56,969 bases of DNA. It comes from Muribaculaceae bacterium (GTDB lineage: Bacteria > Bacteroidota > Bacteroidia > Bacteroidales > Muribaculaceae). Below, piece after piece: positions 8,965-17,398 of the stretch (its first letter is position 1; each line of letters begins with the position of its first letter). Location of the stretch: NCBI GenBank assembly GCA_017436845.1, contig JAFSCJ010000006.1:1-56969 (forward strand), given 5' to 3'. Position numbers and translations under genes: made by a program. The notes below the pieces were generated by a model. It saw only the letters and a program-made list of their open reading frames with translations, was not told the origin of the DNA and did no database searches.

Positions 8965-8995
8965 CAAAGATACGAATAATATGATATAAAACAAA
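8965..8995 (-). promoter_or_regulatory. Promoter of the small unit, copy 1
   Basis: Minus strand TTTTG, 19 nt, TATCTTTG (complement of 8965-8972). Both elements and the spacing match the Bacteroidetes consensus. Confidence 0.75.
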
Positions 8996-9107
8996 AATTT
9001 TAAAAATAAAAACTGTGTATTTAAGAAGTTTTAATTATTAAAGATGCAATGATATTATTAGATGTATTTAAATGGACCAAAATGAGGTTTATAAGAGGAA
9101 TATTTTG

Positions 9108-9115
9108 TAAATTTG
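9108..9115 (+). promoter_or_regulatory. Likely promoter of pheS
   Basis: TAAATTTG ends 11 nt before the chosen pheS start. The -33 element is not clear. Its position argues against an upstream in-frame start at 9049, which would lie before the promoter. Confidence 0.5.
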
Positions 9116-9126
9116 TGGCTATTAAA

Positions 9127-10164
9127 ATGGCAAAAATAGCAATGATAGAAAAAATAAATAGCTTAAAGGCTGAGATAGAAGGCTTACAAGCAGCGAATTT
9201 GGCTGATGTAGAAGCTCTACGCATAAAATATTTGAGTAAGAAAGGTGAAGTTTCTTTGTTGTTTAATGATTTTCGTAATGTCCCTGCAGAACAAAAGAAA
9301 GAGATGGGACAATTACTCAATCAATTGAAAAATATTGCAACAGATAAAATAAACTCTTTGCGTGATGCTCTTGAAAGTGTCGATACCGATTGTGATGGCA
9401 TTGACCTGACACGTACGTCGTCACCCATAAAGTTAGGTACACGTCATCCGTTATCGCTTGTGAGAAATGAGATTATATCGATATTCTCTCGCCTTGGATT
9501 CTCTATTGCAGATGGTCCGGAAATCGAAGATGACTGGCATGTATTCTCTTCAATGAATTTTGCTGATGACCATCCGGCTCGCGATATGCAAGACACATTC
9601 TTTATTCAAAGAAATCCGGCTGATGTGTTGTTGCGTACACACACATCGTCGGTGCAATCTCGCGTGATGGAAAAATCTCAACCTCCTATTCGTATTATTT
9701 GTCCCGGACGAGTGTATAGAAATGAAGCAATATCAGCGCGTGCTCACTGTTTCTTCCATCAAGTAGAAGGATTATATGTAGATAAGAATGTTTCATTTGC
9801 TGATTTGCGTCAAGTGTTGCTGTATTTTGCTCAAGAAATGTTCGGTCCTGAAACACAAATACGTCTTCGTCCAAGTTATTTCCCATTTACAGAGCCTTCA
9901 GCAGAAATGGATATTTCATGTAACTTGTGTGGAGGTAAGGGGTGCTCATTCTGTAAGCACACCGGGTGGGTTGAAATTCTTGGTTGTGGAATGGTTGATC
10001 CTAACGTACTTGAGGCCTGTGGCATAGATAGCAAAGAATATAGTGGATATGCTTTGGGAATGGGAGTTGAACGCATTACCAACTTGAAATATCAAGTGAA
10101 AGACTTGCGCATGTTCTCAGAAAATGACACTCGCTTCTTGGACGAGTTCAAGAGCGCACGATAG
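9127..10164 (+). CDS. pheS: Phenylalanyl-tRNA synthetase alpha chain
   Basis: PheS is the catalytic subunit of the alpha2-beta2 enzyme that charges tRNA(Phe). I start it at the ATG at 9127 (345 residues, MAKIAMIEKINSLKAEIEGL), because the 26 extra upstream codons lie across the promoter. An N-terminal coiled coil binds tRNA. Class II motifs are visible: GRVYRNEAISARAHCFFHQVEG (motif 2) and GYALGMGVERI (motif 3). Near residues 265-280 there is CNLCGGKGCSFC, two CxxC pairs likely to bind a metal. The beta subunit gene is not nearby. Confidence 0.96.
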   Translation: MAKIAMIEKINSLKAEIEGLQAANLADVEALRIKYLSKKGEVSLLFNDFRNVPAEQKKEMGQLLNQLKNIATDKINSLRDALESVDTDCDGIDLTRTSSPIKLGTRHPLSLVRNEIISIFSRLGFSIADGPEIEDDWHVFSSMNFADDHPARDMQDTFFIQRNPADVLLRTHTSSVQSRVMEKSQPPIRIICPGRVYRNEAISARAHCFFHQVEGLYVDKNVSFADLRQVLLYFAQEMFGPETQIRLRPSYFPFTEPSAEMDISCNLCGGKGCSFCKHTGWVEILGCGMVDPNVLEACGIDSKEYSGYALGMGVERITNLKYQVKDLRMFSENDTRFLDEFKSAR

Positions 10165-10175
10165 AAAACAGATAG

Positions 10176-10565
10176 ATGGTTCCGATTATCAACTTTTTGA
10201 TGGTAGCTATAGGCGGGGCAATAGGAAGTTGCTTACGCTATGGTATAGGGCTGATAAACGGAGTAGAAGATACAAAAGGGCTTGGTACATTCATTGTGAA
10301 TGTAGCAGGCTGTTTTGTTATAGGAGCATTATTTTCGTTAGCATCTCGATGGGATATCTCGGAATATTATCGAGTTTTTTTATTTGTGGGACTGCTTGGA
10401 GGTTTTACAACATTCTCAACTTATGCTCTCGACATATTAACCATGAGTCAACAAGGTGAATATCTAAATGCCATATTATATTTCCTTCTTACAAATGTAT
10501 TAGGAATAATTGTGGCATTTATAGGAATGTCTTTTGTGAATATAATTGCGAAATCGATTGCATGA
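10176..10565 (+). CDS. crcB: Fluoride ion channel CrcB/Fluc
   Basis: This 129-residue protein has four membrane helices and acts as a dimeric fluoride exporter. Family features are GGAIGSCLRYG near residue 14, GTFIVNVAGCFVIG with the conserved asparagine, and GGFTTFSTYALD with the phenylalanines that line the pore. No fluoride riboswitch was recognised upstream; it lies 11 nt after pheS and its end overlaps the nth start by 4 nt. Confidence 0.93.
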   Translation: MVPIINFLMVAIGGAIGSCLRYGIGLINGVEDTKGLGTFIVNVAGCFVIGALFSLASRWDISEYYRVFLFVGLLGGFTTFSTYALDILTMSQQGEYLNAILYFLLTNVLGIIVAFIGMSFVNIIAKSIA

Positions 10566-11200
10566 TTACAATAGATGAGAGATATAAAAAAATGATAGAG
10601 TGGTTTAAGGTTGCAATGCCTGTTGCTGAGACGGAATTGCACTATGAAACCCCCTATCAATTGCTTGTGGCGGTGATATTGTCGGCGCAATGTACCGATA
10701 AACGAGTTAATCAAATAACTCCAGCATTGTTTGAAGCATATCCTACGGCTGAAGCTATGGCTAAAGCAACACCTGATGATATTTATACTTATATAAAGTC
10801 ATGCTCTTACCCTAACAATAAAGCAAAGTCCCTTGCAGGAATGGCTCGCTGTATTGTTGAGCGATTTGAAGGGGAAGTGCCTTCTGATATTGATGATTTA
10901 ATGTCTATACCGGGAGTGGGAAGAAAGACAGCCAATGTCATACTTGCCGTCGTTTACAACAAAGCCGCAATGGCAGTAGATACTCATGTGTTCAGAGTGA
11001 GTGAACGCATAGGGTTAACGACCAATAGCAAATCACCATTGATGACAGAGAAAACACTATGTCAATATATTCCGGAGGACATAATCCCTTTGGCTCATCA
11101 TTGGTTAATATTACATGGTCGATATGTGTGCAAGGCTCGTCGTCCTGATTGCTTAAATTGTGGATTAACCGAAATTTGCCGATATTACAATAACAACTAA
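10562..11200 (+). CDS. nth: Endonuclease III (DNA glycosylase/AP lyase)
   Basis: Nth removes oxidised pyrimidines and cuts at abasic sites in base excision repair. The helix-hairpin-helix IPGVGRKTANVILAV is followed by the catalytic aspartate in VDTHVFRVSERIGL, and the catalytic lysine sits in LSAQCTDKRVN. The C-terminal [4Fe-4S] motif has the right C-x6-C-x2-C-x5-C spacing (CKARRPDCLNCGLTEIC). The length of 212 residues is normal. It overlaps crcB by 4 nt. Confidence 0.96.
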   Translation: MITIDERYKKMIEWFKVAMPVAETELHYETPYQLLVAVILSAQCTDKRVNQITPALFEAYPTAEAMAKATPDDIYTYIKSCSYPNNKAKSLAGMARCIVERFEGEVPSDIDDLMSIPGVGRKTANVILAVVYNKAAMAVDTHVFRVSERIGLTTNSKSPLMTEKTLCQYIPEDIIPLAHHWLILHGRYVCKARRPDCLNCGLTEICRYYNNN

Positions 11201-11211
11201 TATATAGTACC

Positions 11212-11835
11212 ATGGATTTTGAAATCACGTTTCTAATTATAATTGAGATTATAGGAACAATCGCTTTTGCAATTAGTGGAATACGCTTGGCTGCTTCAAA
11301 GAGATTTGACTGGTTTGGAGCCTATACCGTGGGTCTTGTAACTGCAATAGGAGGAGGAACTGTTAGAGATGTTCTTTTGGATATACCAGTGTTCTGGATG
11401 CAAACATGGTGGTATCTTGCTGTTACCGGTATAGCTTTTGTCATAGTTGTGCTATTTCGTAAAATATTGGTAAGGCGAACAAAGACGCTATTGGTATTTG
11501 ACACAATTGGGTTGGCATTATTTGTTGTTATAGGTATTCAGAAGACTCTTGCAGTAGGGTATCCTATGTGGGTCGCTATTGTTATGGGTATGATAACAGG
11601 TTCGTTTGGAGGAGTTGTTCGTGATATATTGATAAATGACGAACCATTGTTTTTTCGTAAAGATATATATGCAACAGCATGTATTGCCGGTGGGATAGTC
11701 TATTGGGCTATACTATTGTGTGGCGGCTCAGATATATTACAACAATCATGTTGTGCTGCGACAGTAATATTATTGCGGTTTTTTGCGGTGAAATATGAGT
11801 GGGCATTGCCTCAAATGAAACATGATAATGAATAG
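11212..11835 (+). CDS. TRIC-type cation channel family protein (UPF0126, YicG-like)
   Basis: This 207-residue integral membrane protein has about seven hydrophobic helices arranged as two three-helix repeats. Each repeat contains the family glycine motif: GGGTVRDVLL and GGVVRDILI. Prokaryotic members form trimeric potassium-permeable channels. The physiological role in bacteria is not settled. It follows nth by 11 nt and overlaps the GtrA gene by up to 14 nt. Confidence 0.9.
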   Translation: MDFEITFLIIIEIIGTIAFAISGIRLAASKRFDWFGAYTVGLVTAIGGGTVRDVLLDIPVFWMQTWWYLAVTGIAFVIVVLFRKILVRRTKTLLVFDTIGLALFVVIGIQKTLAVGYPMWVAIVMGMITGSFGGVVRDILINDEPLFFRKDIYATACIAGGIVYWAILLCGGSDILQQSCCAATVILLRFFAVKYEWALPQMKHDNE

Positions 11836-12262
11836 AAAGATGGGCGGACATAGAACAATATTGCAGTTTGTAAAATATGGATTAGTGGGAGTAATGAATA
11901 CACTCATTACATTGATTGTAATATTTTTGTGCAAATCAATAATAGGAGTAAACCCTATGGCGTCAAATGCAATAGGTTATGTAGCCGGATTGATAAACTC
12001 TTTTTTGTGGAATAAAAAATGGGTATTTAAATCTGATAACGGATATGTGAAAGAAGCAATAAAATTTGCAGTTGGATGGGGGATTTGTTATTGTGTGCAG
12101 TTTGTAATAGTATATTATTTGTCTTATCACACTGCTTTTGGCTTAAAGGAATGGTCAATTGGTATTATGGTGATAAGTGGCTATGGCGTCGCAACGCTTG
12201 TGGGAATGGTTGCTTATACCATAGCCAATTTTATCTATAATCGTTTTATTACATTTCGTTAG
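11822..12262 (+). CDS. GtrA family membrane protein
   Basis: This 146-residue protein has four membrane helices and the GtrA pattern: FVKYGLVGVMNTLIT at the start, the NSFLWNKKWVFK segment in the middle, and a final IANFIYNRFITFR. GtrA proteins are thought to move undecaprenyl-linked sugars across the membrane or to assist in that. The first ATG overlaps the preceding gene by 14 nt; ATGs at 11828 and 11837 are alternatives. Its 3' end overlaps the convergent LytTR gene by 14 nt. No glycosyltransferase is beside it. Confidence 0.9.
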   Translation: MIMNRKMGGHRTILQFVKYGLVGVMNTLITLIVIFLCKSIIGVNPMASNAIGYVAGLINSFLWNKKWVFKSDNGYVKEAIKFAVGWGICYCVQFVIVYYLSYHTAFGLKEWSIGIMVISGYGVATLVGMVAYTIANFIYNRFITFR

Positions 12263-12998
12263 AGTTGCCTTTAATTGGAGCTGACAAAGAATACTTGTTG
12301 ATATATTCGGCAAAAGCTTGTTTATAGCTTTCGCTAACGGGGATATAATGATTGCCAAAAATGATGCGATTTCGCTCAATGGTTTTGATCTTACATGTGT
12401 TAACTATAAATGAGCGGTGAACGCGTAAAAATTGTGGCATTGGGAGATGACGTTCTAATGTTTTCATGCTCATCAGTGTCATGATGCTTTTTTGCTCATT
12501 GTCAATATATATCTTCACATAATCTTTCAATCCTTCAACAAAAAGGATGTCGGAGATTGGAATTTGAATAAGTTTATATTCACTTTTGACAATTATAAAG
12601 TCTTTAGAAGAAGAGTTATTAAAGACTTGATTGTTTAGCTCAGCCCATTTTAACGCTTTATTAGCTGATTCAATAAATTCTTCGTAGTTAATAGGTTTTA
12701 ATAGATAGTCAAGTGCATTTACTTTAAAGCCTTGTATTGCATAAGAATCATAGGCAGTGGTTAATATTATGCGACAAGTTTGTGGAATAATTTTAGCAAA
12801 TTCAATTCCATTTAGTTGAGGCATTTGAATATCAAGAAACAATACATCTATTTTTTCCTCAAAAATTGTCTTTATTGCATCCTGTGCCGATGTAAATACA
12901 CCTACTAATTCCAAAAACGGAGTTTTGTCAATATATGAGGCTATTAATTGTCCGGCAAGTGGTTCATCGTCAATTACACAACATCTTAAAGTAATCAT
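12249..12998 (-). CDS. LytTR-type response regulator
   Basis: This 249-residue regulator has a receiver domain at about 3-120 (acidic pair in CVIDDEP, phospho-acceptor in VLFLDIQMPQ at about residue 56, switch threonine and lysine in LTTAYDSYA and LLKPI). A LytTR DNA-binding domain follows at about 140-240 (ILFVEGLKDYVKIY, FLRVHRSFIVNTCKI). It is the second gene of a leftward operon, 25 nt after its histidine kinase. LytTR regulators bind pairs of short direct repeats; no clear own-promoter pair was seen. Confidence 0.94.
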   Translation of the reverse strand: MITLRCCVIDDEPLAGQLIASYIDKTPFLELVGVFTSAQDAIKTIFEEKIDVLFLDIQMPQLNGIEFAKIIPQTCRIILTTAYDSYAIQGFKVNALDYLLKPINYEEFIESANKALKWAELNNQVFNNSSSKDFIIVKSEYKLIQIPISDILFVEGLKDYVKIYIDNEQKSIMTLMSMKTLERHLPMPQFLRVHRSFIVNTCKIKTIERNRIIFGNHYIPVSESYKQAFAEYINKYSLSAPIKGNSNEM

Positions 12999-13023
12999 CG
13001 TTTACAAATTTATTCTATTTTGG

Positions 13024-14139
13024 TTATTTATTAAGGTCAATTTTCAAATCAACTGAAAATGTATCTTTTGTCTTATCTATAATTAGCGTTGCTTTTTCTC
13101 CATAAATAAGATTTAGACGCTTCTTTAAATTATTAAGACCTATACCATTTTCTTTTGTCGAGATATTATAATAATTATTAAATGTTGAACATGAAACAAT
13201 TCCATCTTTTGCCGTGATAGATACATCTATTCTGTGTTCTGAATTTCCGGTATTCCCATGCTTGAAAACATTTTCTATTAAAGTAATGAATAGTAGTGGA
13301 GCAATCTTTAAACTGGAATTATCTCCTGCATCAAGAGTTACATTAATCGGAATTTTGCTTCCAAATCTAACCTTCATTAAGTTAATATAATCTTTTATGA
13401 AGTTTAGTTCTGATTTTAGTTCAACATCTGATGGTGTTTCATATAAGACATACCGGAGCATGTGGCTTAATTCGTGAACTGATTTTTTCGCCTTGTTAGG
13501 GCTAATATCAATTAACGCATATATTGAATTGAGTGTATTAAATAGGAAATGAGGATTTAGTTGATTTTTCAGATTGTTTAATTCATCTTCCCGTTGAATT
13601 GTAAGTTGTTTTTGCCTATGTTCTTTGTCTTTTACCCATTTTTTACTTAATTTGATAGCCAAGCTTAAAAACATTGCTAATATTATCATTACGCCATCTC
13701 TAAGGAACAAACTTAGAGTGCGAGCAAAATAACGAATATCGCCTGGAAATATGCTTGAGTCGTCAAAGAATGATGCCGGTGGCGCCATTGGATGAGGCGC
13801 AGTATATTCTTTTATGGGTTTGTCTGCTGCATTATATTTCCACACGATATATAATACCGTCAATGAAATAATTAAAATTATAAAATTATATAATAAGAAT
13901 TTCCATGTTGAATATTTGCTATTAAAACATTTGTCAACAATAAAGAAATAATTAATATAATACACAACTATAAATAGCACACATCTTGCATATACACCTA
14001 AAGGAAGATTGCTTCGAGCGGGATCACCAATTTTCATTACGACTTCAGGAAAGAATATAATGATTGCAATACATATAAAATGTATAACTGCTGACAATAT
14101 ATTTTGCTTTATTTTTCGTTGCTCAATATAAATGTGCAT
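13024..14139 (-). CDS. LytS/YehU-type sensor histidine kinase
   Basis: This 371-residue kinase has four N-terminal membrane helices (within about residues 10-170). A His_kinase domain holds the phospho-acceptor histidine in NQLNPHFLFNTLNSIYALI near residue 198. The ATPase part has LIENVFKHG and GIGLNNLKKRL. There is no separate periplasmic sensor domain, so sensing is likely in or at the membrane. It pairs with the LytTR regulator downstream. This pairing is common in Bacteroidetes, but the signal is unknown here. Confidence 0.93.
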   Translation of the reverse strand: MHIYIEQRKIKQNILSAVIHFICIAIIIFFPEVVMKIGDPARSNLPLGVYARCVLFIVVYYINYFFIVDKCFNSKYSTWKFLLYNFIILIISLTVLYIVWKYNAADKPIKEYTAPHPMAPPASFFDDSSIFPGDIRYFARTLSLFLRDGVMIILAMFLSLAIKLSKKWVKDKEHRQKQLTIQREDELNNLKNQLNPHFLFNTLNSIYALIDISPNKAKKSVHELSHMLRYVLYETPSDVELKSELNFIKDYINLMKVRFGSKIPINVTLDAGDNSSLKIAPLLFITLIENVFKHGNTGNSEHRIDVSITAKDGIVSCSTFNNYYNISTKENGIGLNNLKKRLNLIYGEKATLIIDKTKDTFSVDLKIDLNK

Positions 14140-14164
14140 AGTGTAATATATAATTGTATAAATG

Positions 14165-14196
14165 CAAATTTAGCTAAAATCAGTGAAATGATGCAA
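14165..14196 (-). promoter_or_regulatory. Promoter of the LytS/LytTR operon
   Basis: Minus strand TTG, 21 nt, TAAATTTG (complement of 14165-14172), 25 nt before the kinase start. Confidence 0.6.
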
Positions 14197-14604
14197 TTGA
14201 TTAGATGTAGTTAAATTTTGTATGCGTATTTTAGGAGATTGTCGATACAAAACAGCGAAATGTCGCTATGCTGTTAATGGATATTAAAAAATCGCCCGCT
14301 GCTCCCTTCTATCAGGGAGCGAGTGGACTAAAGCCAAAAGGCATGATTTGTGATTCTAAAGATAGTTGTCTTATAGCAATTTAAATGTAGAGATTATATC
14401 ATACTTACATTTATGCCACTAATCTATAAATTCCGCTTCACAGCGTGGTAAATAAAATAAGTAAAGAAAATAACCGAATAGAATTTATGCGTAAAATAGT
14501 AAATGTGTTATTTTGCCTTTACAAGTGGCAATTTTATGCAAAGATACATTGTTTTTTTATAATTATAACAAAGAAATGTAGATCTTTTGTGATTTTTGCA
14601 AAAC
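14197..14604. other. Intergenic region with a small hairpin
   Basis: No gene is supported here. The only clear structure is a 7-bp perfect hairpin (GCTCCCT at 14301-14307 and AGGGAGC at 14314-14320), with a weaker GCC-AAAA-GGC hairpin about 13 nt further on. A short rightward reading frame (14445-14675) runs through the terminator at 14605 and is not credible. Confidence 0.5.
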
Positions 14605-14640
14605 AAAAACTCCAATGGACTGATAAATCATTGGAGTTTT
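14605..14640 (-). terminator. Terminator of the ruvX-def-ettA operon
   Basis: A 12-bp perfect stem (AAAACTCCAATG and CATTGGAGTTTT) has an 11-nt loop and, on the minus strand, a run of T's. It lies 24 nt past the ettA stop. Confidence 0.85.
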
Positions 14641-14664
14641 GTGTGTTAGTTTTTAATTTATGTT

Positions 14665-16350
14665 TTATTCCATAAGCTTGCGATATCGACGTCGAGTGGG
14701 CTCTTTTCCATCGTTATGCGCACGCTTGTAATCTTCATATTCTGAATAACTACCTTCGTAGAACACGACATTACCATCTCCCTCAAATGATAGGATATGA
14801 GTGCATATTCTATCAAGGAACCAACGGTCGTGAGATACAATAACAGCACATCCGGCAAAATCATCAAGACCTTCTTCAAGGGCGCGAAGAGTGTTGACGT
14901 CAATATCATTGGTAGGTTCGTCAAGAAGCAATACGTTGCCTTCTTCTTTAAGAGCCATTGCCAAGTGTAGACGATTGCGTTCACCTCCTGAAAGTACACC
15001 GATTTTCTTTTCTTGGTCGGCTCCGGTAAAATTGAATTTAGATAAATAGGCACGTGCATTCATGTCGCGGCCACCCATGCGGAATGACTCTACTCCTTGA
15101 GAGATAACCTCATATACTGATTTTTCAGGGAGAAGATCGTGGTGAGTTTGGTCAACATAGGCGATTTTAACTGTTTCGCCCACATCAAATGTTCCGGCAT
15201 CGGGAGTTTCTTGACCCATAATGAGGCGGAATAATGTGGTTTTACCTGCGCCATTAGGCCCGATAACACCAACGATTCCGTTTGGTGGCAATGAGAAATT
15301 AAGATCTTTGAAGAGTTGTTTTTTACCAAATGCTTTTGCTAATGATGATGCTTCAATAACCTTATTCCCAAGACGAGGACCATTAGGGATGAATATTTCA
15401 AGACGCTCTTCACGTTCTTTTTGATCTTCATTTAAAAGACGGTCGTAGGATGAAAGACGGGCTTTCCCCTTTGCTTGACGAGCTTTTGGTGCCATGCGCA
15501 CCCATTCAAGTTCGCGTTCAAGGGTTTTGCGACGTTTGCTTGCTTGTTTCTCTTCTTGAGCCATACGCTTAGTCTTCTGGTCAAGCCATGAAGAATAGTT
15601 CCCTTTCCAGGGTATTCCTTCTCCGCGGTCAAGTTCAAGAATCCAGCCTGCCACATGGTCAAGGAAATAACGGTCGTGGGTGATGGCAATAACTGTACCG
15701 GGGTATTGTTGCAAGTGTTGTTCAAGCCAGTCGATTGACTCTGCGTCCAGGTGGTTGGTGGGCTCATCAAGAAGCAATACATCAGGTTGTTGTAATAAAA
15801 GACGGCACAATGCAACACGACGACGCTCACCCCCTGAAAGTGTGGTTACAGGTTGGTCGTCGGGTGGACATTGCAGAGCATCCATTGCACGTTCAAGTTT
15901 ACTATCTATGTTCCATGCATCAGCTGCATCAAGCTTGTCTTGCAATTCGGCTTGACGAGCAATGAGAGCATCCATCTTGTCCGGATCTTCAAGAACATCG
16001 GGATCAGCAAAACTTTCATTTACTTTGTCAAACTCAGCAAGCAAGTCCATGATGGGTTGTACCCCTTCTCTTACTACTTCTATTACAGTTTTATTGGGGT
16101 CAAGTTGAGGCTCTTGTTCAAGATATCCTACCGAGTATCCTGGAGAGAACACTACTTCCCCCTGATAACTCTTGTCGATTCCGGCAATAATTTTTAGTAG
16201 AGATGATTTACCAGAACCGTTTAACCCTATTATACCTATCTTAGCTCCATAGAAGAAAGTTAGATAGATATTTTTTAATACTTGTTTTTGAGGGGGATAA
16301 ATTTTGCTTACTCCCACCATTGAGAAGATTATTTTTTTGTCGTCGGCCAT
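14665..16350 (-). CDS. ettA: ABC-F ATPase EttA (energy-dependent translational throttle)
   Basis: This 561-residue ABC-F protein has two nucleotide-binding domains and no membrane segments. Walker A motifs are GLNGSGKSS (domain 1) and GPNGAGKTT (domain 2). Signatures are TLSGGERRRVAL and LSGGERNRLHLA, with LLLDEPTNHLDAESI and LLLDEPTNDIDVNTL. The length and interdomain linker match EttA, which binds the ribosomal E site and gates the first elongation step according to ATP/ADP ratio. It is the last gene of the operon, 27 nt after def. Confidence 0.94.
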   Translation of the reverse strand: MADDKKIIFSMVGVSKIYPPQKQVLKNIYLTFFYGAKIGIIGLNGSGKSSLLKIIAGIDKSYQGEVVFSPGYSVGYLEQEPQLDPNKTVIEVVREGVQPIMDLLAEFDKVNESFADPDVLEDPDKMDALIARQAELQDKLDAADAWNIDSKLERAMDALQCPPDDQPVTTLSGGERRRVALCRLLLQQPDVLLLDEPTNHLDAESIDWLEQHLQQYPGTVIAITHDRYFLDHVAGWILELDRGEGIPWKGNYSSWLDQKTKRMAQEEKQASKRRKTLERELEWVRMAPKARQAKGKARLSSYDRLLNEDQKEREERLEIFIPNGPRLGNKVIEASSLAKAFGKKQLFKDLNFSLPPNGIVGVIGPNGAGKTTLFRLIMGQETPDAGTFDVGETVKIAYVDQTHHDLLPEKSVYEVISQGVESFRMGGRDMNARAYLSKFNFTGADQEKKIGVLSGGERNRLHLAMALKEEGNVLLLDEPTNDIDVNTLRALEEGLDDFAGCAVIVSHDRWFLDRICTHILSFEGDGNVVFYEGSYSEYEDYKRAHNDGKEPTRRRYRKLME

Positions 16351-16377
16351 AGTTTTTGGTCAATGTATATTTGTAAA

Positions 16378-16944
16378 TTATTTTTTCTTTTTAGGAGCAT
16401 AGCGCACAGCATAGTCGCAACGAGTGCGACCTGTGATGATGTTATTGAGTTTTGTGCGAATAAGTTGTTTGCGAATAGGAGAGATGTGATCAATATATAG
16501 TTTCCCTTCGAGATGATCACATTCATGTTGTACTATACGAGCAAGAAATCCTGAAATTTCTTCCTCGTGAGCTGTGAAATTTTCATCAACCCATGATAAG
16601 CGAATGTGCTCAACTCGATTTACATTCTCCGATAATCCAGGAAGGCTCAAGCATCCTTCTCCACGAGAAATAGTTTCGCCATCGAGAATCTCGATTTTAG
16701 GATTAATGAGAGTAAGTTTGCGTCCGGCACATTCGGGATGACTATCGGCAACTGGATCAGCGTCAATAACTACAATGCGATCGTTGCGACCAATTTGTGG
16801 CGCAGCAAGCCCCACTCCTTCAGATGCATACATTGTTTCGTACATGTCATCCAAAAGTTTTTTCAAATCGGGGTAATTAGGGGTGATTTCTTTCGATGCG
16901 TTTCTTAAAACGGGATGTCCGTAAAGATATATAGGTAGTTTCAT
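16378..16944 (-). CDS. def: Peptide deformylase
   Basis: Def removes the N-formyl group from new proteins. The three motifs are present: GVGLAAPQIG, EGCLSLPG (metal cysteine) and QHECDHLEG (two metal histidines and the catalytic glutamate). The length of 188 residues is normal. Its start codon overlaps the ruvX stop (TAATG), so translation is coupled. Confidence 0.97.
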   Translation of the reverse strand: MKLPIYLYGHPVLRNASKEITPNYPDLKKLLDDMYETMYASEGVGLAAPQIGRNDRIVVIDADPVADSHPECAGRKLTLINPKIEILDGETISRGEGCLSLPGLSENVNRVEHIRLSWVDENFTAHEEEISGFLARIVQHECDHLEGKLYIDHISPIRKQLIRTKLNNIITGRTRCDYAVRYAPKKKK

Positions 16945-17363
16945 TATTTAAATGATTTACTTTGTAAATAATCGTTCAAAATGATAGTCGCTGATATTTC
17001 ATCAACGATAGCTTTGTCTTGTCGAGCGGTTTTCTTCATACCGGAATCAAGCATTGATTTGTGGGCTAAGACTGAAGTAAATCTTTCATCCCAAAATTCG
17101 ATTGGAATATTGGGTAACTCTTTTTTTAGTCGATTTATTCCGGGTGTGATATATTTCATTGATTCGGAGTCTTCACCTCGCATAGTGGTGGGTTTCCCAA
17201 CAATAATTTTATCGACATTTTCAGTCGCGACATATTTTTTTACAAAATCAATAAGTGTATGGGTAGGAACGGTAGTTAGCCCATTAGCAACAATTTGTAA
17301 AGTATCGGTTACGGCAATGCCGCAACGTTTACGTCCGTAGTCTATTGATAAAAGTCTTCCCAC
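16944..17363 (-). CDS. ruvX: RuvX/YqgF family protein (pre-16S rRNA nuclease, resolvase fold)
   Basis: This 139-residue RNase H-fold protein has the family features LLSIDYGRKRCGIAVTD (first catalytic aspartate), IVGKPTTMRGEDS and FWDERFTSV, with a final acidic residue near DEISATIIL. YqgF processes the 5' end of 16S rRNA in E. coli and has been proposed to be a Holliday junction resolvase. The start is GTG; no nearby ATG is in frame. A promoter element ends just 4 nt before this GTG. Confidence 0.92.
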   Translation of the reverse strand: MGRLLSIDYGRKRCGIAVTDTLQIVANGLTTVPTHTLIDFVKKYVATENVDKIIVGKPTTMRGEDSESMKYITPGINRLKKELPNIPIEFWDERFTSVLAHKSMLDSGMKKTARQDKAIVDEISATIILNDYLQSKSFK

Positions 17364-17367
17364 AATG

Positions 17368-17398
17368 CAAAGATACTAATTTTATGGTCAATTTACAA
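17368..17398 (-). promoter_or_regulatory. Promoter of ruvX-def-ettA
   Basis: Minus strand TTG, 20 nt, TATCTTTG (complement of 17368-17375). It sits at the very end of the upstream glycosyltransferase gene and 4 nt before the ruvX GTG start. Confidence 0.65.

Noticed and set aside
9049..9126. Longer N-terminus of PheS (26 extra residues)
   Set aside because: This stretch spans the likely promoter at 9108-9115, and known PheS proteins begin near the ATG at 9127.
14445..14675. 76-residue rightward frame in the intergenic region
   Set aside because: It runs through the ettA terminator palindrome, has no promoter match and looks like random AT-rich translation.
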